A stretch of DNA of 46,038 nt from Pseudomonas defluvii (GTDB lineage Bacteria > Pseudomonadota > Gammaproteobacteria > Pseudomonadales > Pseudomonadaceae), in contig NZ_MBPN01000036.1 in assembly GCF_001695625.1 (NCBI RefSeq), positions 1 to 46,038 of the forward strand. Reading direction: 5' to 3'. Below the pieces are notes generated by a model. It ran no database searches, was not told the DNA's origin, and saw nothing but the letters and a program-made list of their open reading frames with translations. A program made the translations under genes and the position numbers. The first letter of the stretch is position 1. Each line of letters opens with the position of its first letter. This document shows, one piece after another, positions 8,552 to 17,259 of the stretch.

Positions 8552-9679
8552 ATGAGCACTCAACCGAAGACGGCACTCAGCGCGCAAGGCTTCAGGGCCT
8601 TGCGGGTGATCGAAAAGAAACAGGAAAGTGCGGTCATTACCTCGTTCGTGCTGGCGGCGGACCATGGCACGTGCCCGCCCTTCGTGCCGGGTCAATTCCT
8701 GGTGGTTCGCCTGCCCACGGGCAACGGCGCCACACTGCTGCGCAACTACAGCCTCTCAGGCGACCGCAACGACCTGTCGCACCTGCGCATATCCGTCAAG
8801 CGCGAGCCTGCGCCCGCAGACCAGCCACAACTGCCACCCGGGCAAGGCTCCAACTACCTGCACGATCAGGTGCAGGTCGGCGATCTGCTCGAGGTCGCCG
8901 GGCCTGCCGGCGAGTTCGTTCTCGACGAACACAGCACACGCCCCGTAGTGCTGTTAAGCGGTGGCGTGGGCCTGACCCCCATGCTGAGCATGCTCCATCA
9001 GCTAAGCAGCCATTCAACCCGCACCGTGCACTTTATCCATGCCTGCGAGAACGGTGCCGTACATGCGTTCCGTGATGAAGTACGCCAGTTGGCCGAGCGG
9101 CGCCCCGGGATCAATGTGCATTTCTGCTACCGCAGCCCGAGCGTCGACGATCAGGCCAACCCGGCATATCACAGCCAGGGCCTGATCAACCGGGAAACCC
9201 TGCAAGCGCTACTGCCATTGGACGACTACGAGGTCTACCTGTGCGGTCCACCACCGTTCATGCAGGCGAACTGGCGCCTGCTGCGCGACCTGGGAATCGA
9301 CCGCCAGCGTATTCACTATGAGTTTTTCGGCCCGGCAACGGTTCTTGAGAACGACCAGGAGCGAGCCCCAGCGTCCGTGACGCCAACCATCAGCAGCCCA
9401 CCCGCAGCGACAGACAACGCCTTGACCGTGCATTTTTTGCCATCTGGCACCCGTGTGGACTGGCAACAGGGCTGTCACTCACTGCTTGAACTCGCCGAGC
9501 AGGCCGGCCTGACGCCCTCGTTCAACTGCCGGGCAGGCCTGTGCAACAGCTGCCAGGTCGGCCTCAGGGAAGGTACTGTCGAGTACTTCGAAGAGCCGCT
9601 GGATGCCCCCATCAACGGCAACATCCTGCTCTGCTGCACACGCCCAACGAGTGCGCTGACCATAGAACTGCGCGCATAG
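8552..9679 (+). CDS. flavin/2Fe-2S oxygenase reductase (ferredoxin at C-terminus)
   Basis: 375 residues in three parts. A flavin-binding beta-barrel carries R64-NYSLSG, the flavohemoglobin-like FAD motif. An NAD(P)-binding domain contains LLSGGVGLTPMLSML and YLCGPPPFM. A plant-type 2Fe-2S ferredoxin has C326, C331, C334 and C361 or C362 (CRAGLCNSC...LLCC). The protein passes electrons from NAD(P)H to the Rieske oxygenase encoded one base upstream. GGAGG precedes the start. The N-terminal barrel looks more like the Hmp/FNR class (FAD) than the FMN class of VanB. Confidence 0.9.
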   Translation: MSTQPKTALSAQGFRALRVIEKKQESAVITSFVLAADHGTCPPFVPGQFLVVRLPTGNGATLLRNYSLSGDRNDLSHLRISVKREPAPADQPQLPPGQGSNYLHDQVQVGDLLEVAGPAGEFVLDEHSTRPVVLLSGGVGLTPMLSMLHQLSSHSTRTVHFIHACENGAVHAFRDEVRQLAERRPGINVHFCYRSPSVDDQANPAYHSQGLINRETLQALLPLDDYEVYLCGPPPFMQANWRLLRDLGIDRQRIHYEFFGPATVLENDQERAPASVTPTISSPPAATDNALTVHFLPSGTRVDWQQGCHSLLELAEQAGLTPSFNCRAGLCNSCQVGLREGTVEYFEEPLDAPINGNILLCCTRPTSALTIELRA

Positions 9680-9742
9680 GATCACCACCAGCCACTGCCT
9701 GGTTGTCGGAGAGTCGCGTGGGCTACGCTTTCGAGTGCATCG

Positions 9743-9768
9743 GCTCCATCACGCGTGCATGATGGAGC
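9743..9768 (+). terminator. hairpin after reductase gene
   Basis: A nine-base stem, GCTCCATCA (9743-9751) with TGATGGAGC (9760-9768), and an eight-base loop. There is no clear U tract, so termination is only likely. Confidence 0.4.
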
Positions 9769-9861
9769 GCGAACCAGCAAGCTTGGCGCCCCTCTTGGGG
9801 AAGCACTCCCCTTGCCCTGAGCGCCCCTGACCCTATTGTACAAACCCAAGAGAACCCAAAG

Positions 9862-10245
9862 ATGAGCATCTTCACACACGTCACCGTTGGCACGAACGAC
9901 CTGAACAAAGCCCGCGGCTTTTACGACAAGGCACTGGGTGAGCTAGGCCTCAAGCGTATCGCCGACCTGGGCGACAATGGCTCGATCTGGGGCGAAAATT
10001 CCCCGGCCTTTTTCGTCCTGAAACCCGCCGACGGCAAGCCAGCCACCGTCGGCAACGGCGTCACCATCAGCTTTGAAGCACCGAGTCGTGCAGCTATCGA
10101 CGCCTTCCATGCGGCTGCCCTGGCATCCGGCGGTCAAGATGAAGGCAAGCCGGGCCCACGCAGCTGGGCACCCAATGCCTACGCGGCCTATGTGCGTGAT
10201 CTCGATGGCAACAAACTAGCTGTTTACTGCTTCAAACCGGCTTGA
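9862..10245 (+). CDS. VOC-family (glyoxalase/bleomycin-resistance fold) protein
   Basis: A 127-residue protein with the two beta-alpha-beta-beta-beta modules of the vicinal-oxygen-chelate fold. It begins FTHVTVGTNDLNKARGFYD and ends with YVRDLDGNKLAVYCFKP, which carries the usual C-terminal metal-site segment. Family members range from lactoylglutathione lyases to dioxygenases and antibiotic-binding proteins; the substrate is not deducible. It is a stand-alone transcription unit that ends at a strong terminator. Confidence 0.87.
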   Translation: MSIFTHVTVGTNDLNKARGFYDKALGELGLKRIADLGDNGSIWGENSPAFFVLKPADGKPATVGNGVTISFEAPSRAAIDAFHAAALASGGQDEGKPGPRSWAPNAYAAYVRDLDGNKLAVYCFKPA

Positions 10246-10259
10246 TCAACAGCCGTATC

Positions 10260-10288
10260 AAATGCCCGAAGCACTGCTTCGGGCATTT
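10260..10288 (+). terminator. strong rho-independent terminator after VOC gene
   Basis: A 13-bp perfect stem, AAATGCCCGAAGC (10260-10272) with its complement (10276-10288), loop ACT, and a T run at the 3' side. Confidence 0.9.
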
Positions 10289-10362
10289 TTCGTTATGAGC
10301 CCTGCCGACTGATGTGACGGAAAAAACAAAGCCATTGTAACGCTGCATTTTTCGACCTATCT

Positions 10363-10398
10363 TATACAGAACCTATACAAGGCTACTAGTCGTGTACA
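10363..10398. promoter_or_regulatory. TATACA/TGTACA half-sites before DUF393-folE operon
   Basis: TATACA occurs at 10363 and 10374, and TGTACA at 10393 overlaps the GTG start. Each fits the half-site T(G/A)TACA known for LitR/PplR light repressors. The spacings (5 and 13 bases) do not fit the N12 rule, so this may simply be a -10 region. Listed because folE belongs to light-induced sets in pseudomonads. Confidence 0.25.
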
Positions 10399-10871
10399 AG
10401 ATAGAGCAATGGCCCCTGACGCTTTACTTCGACGGTGACTGCCCGCTCTGCGCTCGGGAAATCAAGCTCCTGCGCCGACGTGCTACAGACGCCCGGCTGC
10501 TACTGGTTGATATCAGCAGCGACGACTTCGATGCGCCTGCACTGGGTTTCCCCCTTGAGCGCATGCAATCAGTCCTGCATGCGCGCTTTGCCAATGGTCA
10601 CTGGGTTACGGGCCTGGACGCCACCCTCTGGAGCTGGCGAGCGGCAGGTCTGGATGTGTGGGCCGCACCGCTGACATGGCGCCCCCTGCGGCCACTGTTT
10701 GCCATCGGCTATCGCCTGTTCTGCCGCTTACGCCCCCATTTGGCCTGGTTACCTCATCCCGATGGCAGCCGTCGCTGTCGTGACAACCACTGTACGCTGC
10801 CGAAGTCGGCACCCGCGCCAGGCAACCCGCATACCCTTCAAACAACACATGGCTGCAAGGAGTCAAAATGA
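10392..10871 (+). CDS. DUF393 / DCC-family thiol-disulfide oxidoreductase-like protein
   Basis: 159 residues. The family-defining N-terminus is [16 protein letters not shown], with the DxxC-x2-C pair reminiscent of a thioredoxin-fold active site. Two conserved hydrophobic segments surround residues 85-120. The start is a GTG with a weak ribosome site. It overlaps folE by four bases (ATGA), so the two are co-translated. The last ~25 residues are poorly ordered and Pro/Thr-rich. The biochemical role of the family is not established. Confidence 0.85.
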   Translation: MYKIEQWPLTLYFDGDCPLCAREIKLLRRRATDARLLLVDISSDDFDAPALGFPLERMQSVLHARFANGHWVTGLDATLWSWRAAGLDVWAAPLTWRPLRPLFAIGYRLFCRLRPHLAWLPHPDGSRRCRDNHCTLPKSAPAPGNPHTLQTTHGCKESK

Positions 10872-11428
10872 ACCTGTCATTAGCCGAGCACTACCGTGAA
10901 ATTCTCTCCGGCGTCGGCGAGAATCCTGAACGTGAAGGGTTGCTGGACACCCCCAAACGCGCCGCCAAAGCAATGCAGTACCTGTGCAATGGCTACACCC
11001 TGAGCCTGGAGGAAGTGGTTAATGGTGCCCTGTTCGAGTCGGACAACGATGAGATGGTCGTCGTGCGTGACATCGAACTGTACTCATTGTGCGAGCACCA
11101 CATGCTGCCCTTCATCGGCAAGGCGCATGTGGCCTACATCCCTACCGGGCGAGTGTTAGGGCTGTCGAAGGTTGCCCGCGTGGTCGATATGTTCGCCCGT
11201 CGCCTGCAGATACAGGAAAACCTCACAAAACAAATTGCCGACGCCATCCAGCGCATCACCGATGCAGCGGGCGTGGCCGTGGTCATCGAGGCCAAGCACA
11301 TGTGCATGATGATGCGCGGTGTAGAGAAGCAAAACTCGGTGATGACCTCATCCGTGATGCTGGGAGCCTTCCGCGAGTCGTGCACCACGCGCCACGAGTT
11401 CCTGCAACTGATTGGGCGGCGCAGCTGA
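10868..11428 (+). CDS. folE: GTP cyclohydrolase I
   Basis: 186 residues, FolE type I. Zinc ligands C75, H78 and C146 are in [10 protein letters not shown] and HMCMMMRG. The GTP-binding segments [19 protein letters not shown] and [14 protein letters not shown] are intact. The enzyme makes 7,8-dihydroneopterin triphosphate for folate or pterin cofactors. Pseudomonads often carry more than one folE; a copy beside a photolyase-like gene suggests supply of pterin chromophore, which is inference. It is translationally coupled to the DUF393 gene and convergent with the DUF2256/photolyase pair. Confidence 0.95.
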   Translation: MNLSLAEHYREILSGVGENPEREGLLDTPKRAAKAMQYLCNGYTLSLEEVVNGALFESDNDEMVVVRDIELYSLCEHHMLPFIGKAHVAYIPTGRVLGLSKVARVVDMFARRLQIQENLTKQIADAIQRITDAAGVAVVIEAKHMCMMMRGVEKQNSVMTSSVMLGAFRESCTTRHEFLQLIGRRS

Positions 11429-11478
11429 TGCCAGGACCGGTGCAAGACTGCGTTACACCGACGTCACCTGCACCGCCC

Positions 11479-11625
11479 CTAACGCTCGACCGTGCTGCGC
11501 CTATGCCGCCGACAACGCTCTGAGCAGTAGCGCACCTCATCCCAACAGCGCGCCCACTTTTTACGCCAGACAAACGGCAGCCCGCAGACCACGCAGGTTT
11601 TGGCTGGAAGGTCGCTCTTTTTCAC
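11479..11625 (-). CDS. DUF2256 zinc-ribbon mini-protein (48 aa)
   Basis: Read from GTG 11625 on the minus strand, the 48-residue product is basic with Cys pairs in [16 protein letters not shown] and YCSERCRR, the DUF2256 pattern. Its GTG overlaps the stop of the photolyase-like gene (GTGA), so the two are translationally coupled. DUF2256 genes sit next to cryptochrome/photolyase genes in many proteobacteria. Function is unknown; a metal-binding partner or maturation factor for the Fe-S photolyase would fit the context. Confidence 0.85.
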   Translation of the reverse strand: MKKSDLPAKTCVVCGLPFVWRKKWARCWDEVRYCSERCRRHRRSTVER

Positions 11626-13160
11626 AACGCCTCACCGGCATCCAGCATGGCCAGTAACGCCTCGCCACGCTGCCAGAGCGCCTGCTGCTTGTCCTCCGAC
11701 ATGCGTGCGAGGTTTTTATACACCATGGCAAGGCGTTGATTGCGCTGCAGCAGGTCACGGTGACGCATCAGAAAGTGCCAATAGAGCGCATTGAAAGGGC
11801 AGGCATTGTCCGTTGTACTTTCACTGACGTTGTACACACAGCCACTGCAGTAGTCCGACATGCGCTTGATGTACTGTCCGCTGGCACAGTAAGGCTTCGA
11901 GCCCAGATAGCCACCATCGGCATGCATGACCATGCCCAGGGTATTGGGCAGCTCGACCCAGTCGAAGGCGTCCATATAGATGGACAAATACCAGTCGCAC
12001 ACCTGGCTCGGCACGATGCCCGATAACAGGGCAAAGTTGCCGGTCACCATCAGCCGCTGAATATGATGGGCGTAGGCGTGCTCCAATGTCTGGCCGATGA
12101 CCTGGCGCATACAGTTCATCCGCGTGTCGCCCGTCCAGTAGAACGCTGGCAGCAGCCTGCTGTTGCCGAAAAAATCAAGGCTGGCATAGGTGGGCATCTG
12201 CAGCCAGTAGATACCGCGCACATACTCGCGCCAACCAATCAATTGGCGGATAAACCCTTCGGCAGCATTCAAAGGGATCCTGCCAGACCAGTAGGCAGCC
12301 TCTACATCCGCGCACACCTGACGCACATCCAGCAGGCCGATGTTGAGCGCAGCGCTGATACGGGCATGAAACAGAAACGGCTCATCCTGGGCCATGGCAT
12401 CTTGATAATCGCCAAAGGCCGCCAGGCCAAAATCCAGAAAGTAGTCCCACAATGCCTGCGCATCGGCATGTGTCACGGGATAGTCAAAGGCTTCCAGCGA
12501 ACCGTAGTGGTCAGTAAAGTGCTCGGCCACCAGCGCAATCACCTCACGGGTCATTGCATCCACGGTAAAGCGCGCAGGCAATGGAGCGCGCTGGTGCTTG
12601 GGCAGCGCCTTGCGGTTGTCTGCATCAAAGTTCCAGGCCCCTCCGACCGGGCTGCCGTCGCCATTGATGAGCAGCCCGCTCTTGCGCCGCATCTCGCGAT
12701 AGAAAAACTCCATGCGCAACTGCTTTTTGCCTTTGGCCCAGGAAGCGAATTCGGCGCGACTACACAGGAAACGGCTATCAACATGCCAGTGGATAGGCAG
12801 GCCACTGCACGTGAGCGAATGCTCAAGACGCCAGTCGCCACACTCGGTCAGGTGCAGCACTTCCGGCTGCAATAGCCCATGCCAGCGGCGCAATTCCCCC
12901 GGCAGTGAGCCCGTATTATCCGGATCATCCAGAGCGACGTACTGCACACGGAAACCACGTTGGCGCAGCGCCTCGGCAAAGTGGCGCATGGCGCTGAAAA
13001 CCAGCACGATTTTTTGCGGATGATGAGGCACGTGGCGGGCCTCCTCCATCACCTCGGCAAACAGCACCGTATCGCGTTCGGTATCCAGCCCTTGCAGTGA
13101 AGGCAGGTCGAAGGACAATTGATCGCCCAGAACCAGGCACAGCCGTCGAGTACCGCTCAT
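11622..13160 (-). CDS. Fe-S cluster photolyase/cryptochrome-related protein (FeS-BCP/CryPro)
   Basis: 512 residues from ATG 13160. The N-terminal domain begins [12 protein letters not shown], typical of the 'deoxyribodipyrimidine photolyase-related' family. The FAD domain contains [15 protein letters not shown] and [19 protein letters not shown]. Four cysteines near the C-terminus (KPYCASG, YCSGC, ACPFN) match the 4Fe-4S ligands of the bacterial (6-4) photolyase group. The family repairs UV lesions or acts as a blue-light receptor, often with a lumazine antenna. A GTG at 13220 would add 20 residues. The promoter region holds a TGTACA-N12-TGTACA operator. Confidence 0.92.
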   Translation of the reverse strand: MSGTRRLCLVLGDQLSFDLPSLQGLDTERDTVLFAEVMEEARHVPHHPQKIVLVFSAMRHFAEALRQRGFRVQYVALDDPDNTGSLPGELRRWHGLLQPEVLHLTECGDWRLEHSLTCSGLPIHWHVDSRFLCSRAEFASWAKGKKQLRMEFFYREMRRKSGLLINGDGSPVGGAWNFDADNRKALPKHQRAPLPARFTVDAMTREVIALVAEHFTDHYGSLEAFDYPVTHADAQALWDYFLDFGLAAFGDYQDAMAQDEPFLFHARISAALNIGLLDVRQVCADVEAAYWSGRIPLNAAEGFIRQLIGWREYVRGIYWLQMPTYASLDFFGNSRLLPAFYWTGDTRMNCMRQVIGQTLEHAYAHHIQRLMVTGNFALLSGIVPSQVCDWYLSIYMDAFDWVELPNTLGMVMHADGGYLGSKPYCASGQYIKRMSDYCSGCVYNVSESTTDNACPFNALYWHFLMRHRDLLQRNQRLAMVYKNLARMSEDKQQALWQRGEALLAMLDAGEAL

Positions 13161-13313
13161 ACCACAGCGTCCGATGAAAAATGGTTGCGCGCGTTTTTTG
13201 CGTCTATCAGGTGTATCCACCCATTCAGCATGCTTCCTGCCTCGAGATCACACGTTTGACAGGCCCAACAGGTGCTCATAACGCTTTGCACACCGCCTCA
13301 GCCGGGGAAAACC

Positions 13314-13337
13314 TGTACAATTTTAACTTCTTGTACA
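13314..13337. promoter_or_regulatory. TGTACA-N12-TGTACA, LitR/PplR-type light-repressor operator
   Basis: Two identical half-sites, 13314-13319 and 13332-13337, are separated by exactly 12 bases. This fits the consensus T(G/A)TACA-N12-TGTA(C/T)A reported for class II LitR (PplR) MerR repressors that control light-induced promoters in P. putida. It lies between the photolyase-like gene (minus) and the PAS chemoreceptor (plus), 70-93 bases before the latter's ATG. It is symmetric, so it could serve either or both. Confidence 0.65.
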
Positions 13338-13406
13338 AATTTTACATAGCGCTATTGATGACAGGTCAGATCTGTTGCCTGCCTGTAAGCACTCATGGAG
13401 CCATTA

Positions 13407-14720
13407 ATGTTCAACAGCCGCCTGAAAAAAGCACTCCAAGACCAGAGCGCAGAGCTGTACATGCTGCGCCAACTCATTGAGCAGATGAATCGCGGCATGC
13501 TATCGATACGGCTTGATGCGCAAACCCGCATCTGCGATTTCAACCCGCATTTCGCGCAAACGCTGGGGTACAAAGACGAACATCTAAGAGGCCGATCGCT
13601 GTCCGAAATTGTGCCGCCTTACGTCAGTAAACTGCCCTGCTTTCACGCATTCAGATCTGCCGTGGAAAAATTCGAACCGATCAGCGACGACTACCGCTAT
13701 CTGCGTGCAGATGGCAGCCTTGCTTGGTTGAGATTGCATTGGTTTCCCATTCGCGGCGAAAACGGCGAGCTCTCCCACATTCAGGGTTACGGCAGCGAAG
13801 TCAGCCGGACCATTGAGCAGATAAAAGAGAATGAGTCGTTCATCGATGCGCTTATCCGCTCTACTGCGGTAATCCAGTTCAAACTGGATGGCACCGTTGT
13901 AACCGCCAACCAGCAGTTCCTCAACGCCATGGGCTACTCGCTCGAGCAGATCAAAGACAAACATCACCGCATGTTCTGCAGTGCAGAGGACGCTGCATCA
14001 CCTCAGTACTCGGCGTTCTGGAAAACACTCAACAACGGAGAATACGTCGCTGACCGTTTCAAACGGATTGACAGCCGCGGTCGTGAGGTTTGGCTGGAAG
14101 CCACCTACAACCCCGTTTACGACACGGAAGGCAATCTGTGCAAAGTGGTGAAATTCGCCAGCGTCGTCACCGATCAGGTCGCACGGGAAACGGAGGTGAG
14201 AGAAGCGGCAGCGGTCGCCTATGACGTCTCATTACAGACCGATGTGAGCGCAGAACGGGGTGCGGCAGTTGTCCAGGAAACGGTACAAACCATGCAGCAG
14301 ATCGCCGAACAGATGCAATCGGCCACCCATCGGATTGAGGCACTCGACAAGCAGTCACTGTTAATCAGTTCCATCGTGCAGACCATTGGCGGTATTGCCT
14401 CACAGACCAACTTGCTGGCGCTCAACGCAGCCATTGAAGCCGCCCGAGCAGGTGAGCAGGGTCGCGGCTTCGCAGTGGTTGCCGATGAAGTCCGTAAGCT
14501 TGCTGGCCGCACAAGCGCGGCAACGGAAGAAATCGTGAGTGTCGTAGTGCAGAACCAGGCGCTCGCCAGCGAGGCCGCTAAAGAGATGTTCAGCAGTCGG
14601 GAACAGGCCGAACAAGGGCTTGCATTAGCCAGCCAGGCCGGTGCCGTGATTGTGGAAATCCAAAACGGCGCCAAGCAGGTCGTTGGCGCGGTTGGACGTT
14701 TTGCCAATGAGCTACAGTAA
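13407..14720 (+). CDS. soluble methyl-accepting chemoreceptor with two PAS domains (BdlA/Aer-2-like layout)
   Basis: 437 residues with no transmembrane segment. PAS 1 spans about 15-125 ([20 protein letters not shown]) and PAS 2 about 135-250 ([20 protein letters not shown]). A short cytoplasmic signalling domain follows, with its hairpin tip near residues 340-355 ([18 protein letters not shown]). The domain order matches BdlA of P. aeruginosa, which links redox or other cues to biofilm dispersal and c-di-GMP. ATG 13407 is preferred over 13395 because GGAG lies six bases before it. A light-type operator is upstream and an EAL protein downstream. Confidence 0.92.
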   Translation: MFNSRLKKALQDQSAELYMLRQLIEQMNRGMLSIRLDAQTRICDFNPHFAQTLGYKDEHLRGRSLSEIVPPYVSKLPCFHAFRSAVEKFEPISDDYRYLRADGSLAWLRLHWFPIRGENGELSHIQGYGSEVSRTIEQIKENESFIDALIRSTAVIQFKLDGTVVTANQQFLNAMGYSLEQIKDKHHRMFCSAEDAASPQYSAFWKTLNNGEYVADRFKRIDSRGREVWLEATYNPVYDTEGNLCKVVKFASVVTDQVARETEVREAAAVAYDVSLQTDVSAERGAAVVQETVQTMQQIAEQMQSATHRIEALDKQSLLISSIVQTIGGIASQTNLLALNAAIEAARAGEQGRGFAVVADEVRKLAGRTSAATEEIVSVVVQNQALASEAAKEMFSSREQAEQGLALASQAGAVIVEIQNGAKQVVGAVGRFANELQ

Positions 14721-14967
14721 TCCGCACCGCCACAAAAGCCTGTTACGATCTGCGGCAGATCAGTTTTCAGGGGGCGCACCATGCGAACATCAGTACCACG
14801 GAGGGACTCGCAATCGCCTGAACATCCGGTAACGCCCCCATCGTTGTCTGCAACCGATAGGTAGAAGAAGGACCCTGTGCCTAGCGTGGTTATGAACACT
14901 GTACGTTAGCGGGTTAAAAATCCGAGGAGCCCGCGAAAGCCCATGAGCACTAAAGGCCAGGTCCTAA

Positions 14968-15738
14968 ATGATTGACGAAACACCTTCGACGCTCCCTTGC
15001 CAAGCCTGTAAAGAGGGCAAGAAACTGAATTTCGACTTCAGCATGGCATTCCAGCCGATTGTCGATCTTCGCGACAACAGTGTTTTTGCTTATGAGGCCT
15101 TGGTGCGCGGTACCGATGGCAGTGGCGCAGCCACTATTCTTGGCAATGTCACCGAAGAAAACCGTTATGCCTTTGACCAGGCGTGCCGGGTAAAAGCGGT
15201 GGAGCTCGCGTCCAGGTTGCAGATCCCCTGTTTTGTCAGCATCAACTTCTTGCCTAACGCCGTATACAAGGCGGAAACCTGCATTCGCGCCACGCTTAAC
15301 GCAGCGCGGCGCTTTGGTTTTCCCACTGAGCGCTTGATTTTCGAAATCACCGAAAATGAAGAACTGGTGGACAAGGAACACCTGAAAAGCATTATTCGAG
15401 AATACAAACTACAGGGCTTCAAGACCGCCATCGATGATTTTGGTGCGGGTTATTCTGGCTTGAATCTACTGGCAGAGTTTCAGCCGGATATTATAAAACT
15501 CGACATGAGCCTTGTACGGCGCATCTGTACCGACCCGGTACGGCAAGCGATTGTCAAAGGCATTCTAGGCGTCTGCGAGGCGTTGAATATCAATGTGATC
15601 GCAGAGGGTGTAGAAACAACTGCCGAGCTTCAACAACTCTTGGCCCTGGGTATCAACCTCTATCAAGGCTACCTGTTTGCAAGACCAGAATTTGAAACCT
15701 TGCCGACAGTGAACTGGCCTGGCCACAGCGTGTTGTAA
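14968..15738 (+). CDS. EAL-domain c-di-GMP phosphodiesterase
   Basis: 256 residues, essentially a free EAL domain with a short N-terminal extension carrying a CQAC pair. Catalytic elements are present: YEALVRG (variant EAL), a SINFLPNAVY metal-binding Asn, FEITENE, the AIDDFGAGYSG double Asp, IIKLD Lys, AEGVET and the QGYLF end. It should hydrolyse c-di-GMP to pGpG. The sequence style resembles EAL domains attached to BLUF photoreceptors, but no BLUF domain is encoded here. It lies 247 bases after the PAS chemoreceptor on the same strand, so a functional link through c-di-GMP is plausible. No good RBS is visible before ATG 14968. Confidence 0.9.
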   Translation: MIDETPSTLPCQACKEGKKLNFDFSMAFQPIVDLRDNSVFAYEALVRGTDGSGAATILGNVTEENRYAFDQACRVKAVELASRLQIPCFVSINFLPNAVYKAETCIRATLNAARRFGFPTERLIFEITENEELVDKEHLKSIIREYKLQGFKTAIDDFGAGYSGLNLLAEFQPDIIKLDMSLVRRICTDPVRQAIVKGILGVCEALNINVIAEGVETTAELQQLLALGINLYQGYLFARPEFETLPTVNWPGHSVL

Positions 15739-15841
15739 CGCTGGACACAGGGTTGATGCACCCCGCACGAATGCAGTTTTCTCGGCGCGCGGCTAATTCA
15801 GGCCGCCATCCCAAGGCGCATACGCCGCAATGGGGCAGTCA

Positions 15842-16348
15842 TCACAGGCTGCCCAGATAATCCGCCTTGCCGATGTCCACCCCGTTGTGGCGCAAGATGC
15901 CGTACGCAGTGGTCAGGTGGAAATAGAAATTGGGTATGGCAAAGCCCAGCAGATAGTCCTGCCCGGTAAAGTGGATTTCCTTGTCGTGTACCTTGAGGGT
16001 AATCGGGCGCGCTTCACTGCCATCCAGTTGCTGCGCGGTGATGCTCTGCAGAAACGTGATGGTTCTGGCAATGCGCGCCTGCAATTCGGGAAAACTGCTT
16101 TCAGTGTCGGCAAAACTCGGTACCTCTACCCCTGCCAGACGAGCAGCACAGCCCTTGGCAGTGTCGGACACTATCTGCACCTGACGCACCAGCGCAAACA
16201 TATCAGGGGCAAGTTGGGCGTTGAGGAAGAACGCCGGCATGATGTCCTTCGCATGAGCGTGGGCGGCGGCCTTGCGCAGAATGGCGGCCAGATTATCCAG
16301 CCCGCGGACGAATACAGAGATAGAGGCTTGGTACATGGAGACAGACAT
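15842..16348 (-). CDS. DUF1993 family protein
   Basis: 168 residues from ATG 16348, which has GGAGAAAG upstream. The N-terminus MSVSMYQASISVFVRGLDNL and the C-terminal FYFHLTTAYGILRHNGVDIGK are characteristic of DUF1993, a four-helix-bundle family related to the DinB/YfiT superfamily. Function is unknown; DinB-like proteins are often metal-dependent thiol transferases, but that role has not been assigned here. It is a single-gene unit convergent with the EAL gene. Confidence 0.85.
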   Translation of the reverse strand: MSVSMYQASISVFVRGLDNLAAILRKAAAHAHAKDIMPAFFLNAQLAPDMFALVRQVQIVSDTAKGCAARLAGVEVPSFADTESSFPELQARIARTITFLQSITAQQLDGSEARPITLKVHDKEIHFTGQDYLLGFAIPNFYFHLTTAYGILRHNGVDIGKADYLGSL

Positions 16349-16532
16349 ACGCTTTCTCCGGAGAGAACGTGGTCTAACAGGCGTCCGACCCTTGCTGATG
16401 AGCATGCCGTCCTGTTTGGCGTCTGTCTGTTAACGATAGCTGAAGGCGCTCACTTGTGTGGGGGCCGTCGGCAAGCAGCAGAGGCTGCCTATACTTTCAG
16501 GTGCCCCGCGGTTTGAGCTTGGAGTTACCGTC

Positions 16533-16919
16533 ATGAAAAGCATGATACTTGGCAAGCTTTCAAAGCCCATCAGAGGTCGTAAAATTTCATGGATGTGCGC
16601 CCTACTCATTATCTCTGGATGCGCGCACAACCCTGATATACGCGTTGGTCACGATACGGTTGATGGCGTTACGTCCAGGGACAATAACGCCTACATAGCG
16701 TGCGTAAAAAACGAGGTCAAGAATGGTGTCCCAACGTTTACCGTGGAAGATAACGGTAAAACCGATCTGTTTTTCGGCAGTACAGACCCCACTACAACAG
16801 AAGGGCTAGTTGTACTTTCCAGTGCTAACGGCCACAGCACCTACGCTGCCTACCAGAGAGACGCATGGTATGACAGAGGGCGGTTGCTCGATGCCGCCCA
16901 AGCCTGCTCCAGAATCTAA
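16533..16919 (+). CDS. hypothetical lipoprotein (128 aa)
   Basis: ATG 16533 follows TTGGAG and gives a positively charged signal peptide ending in the lipobox LIISGC (Cys at about residue 34), so the mature protein should be lipidated. The ~95-residue mature part (NNAYIACVKNEVKNG, GLVVLSSANGHSTYAAYQRD) contains two further cysteines and no family I recognise. Small lipoproteins of this size are often species-group specific. The gene has its own promoter region and a hairpin downstream. Confidence 0.75.
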   Translation: MKSMILGKLSKPIRGRKISWMCALLIISGCAHNPDIRVGHDTVDGVTSRDNNAYIACVKNEVKNGVPTFTVEDNGKTDLFFGSTDPTTTEGLVVLSSANGHSTYAAYQRDAWYDRGRLLDAAQACSRI

Positions 16920-17259
16920 GACCAGGCGTTGTATCGTTCGACAGTGGCTTGTGGCGCCGTTGAGGGTGCCATGGCCTGCTCGAGACCAGGGACGACTTGT
17001 CAGGGGCAACCAAGTCGTCTCGGTTTCATCTTCATTCGCGAGGCGCTTGGCTGTTTTTGCAGCGGCTCGCTGGACCACACTGCAAGATCATTCGCTTTTT
17101 CCCATCTATCATTGATTCAGACAAAGAACCTGCCTTACCAACAGGCTTGGCTTACGTCAGGCCTCAGTACGACTGCTGAACGCTAAGCATTCGCTCAAAC
17201 GTCACGGGAAAGGGAGTCATTCGGCGTTCCAAGCGGCTGAACCGACTAGGAGAGGCAGT
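16920..17259. other. intergenic region with one inverted repeat
   Basis: No gene is supported. GACGACTTG (16991-16999) and CAAGTCGTC (17011-17019) form a nine-base stem with an 11-base loop, possibly a terminator of the lipoprotein gene (followed by TCGGTTTCATC). The last 60 bases should hold the promoter and leader of the SulP gene. Confidence 0.45.

Noticed and set aside
9837..9842. TGTACA before the VOC gene as a possible light operator
   Set aside because: No partner half-site at N12 spacing; a lone hexamer is expected by chance.
14781..14864. 27-codon ORF with an AGGGGG ribosome site between the chemoreceptor and EAL genes
   Set aside because: Too short and compositionally plain, without hydrophobic segment or neighbour coupling to support it.
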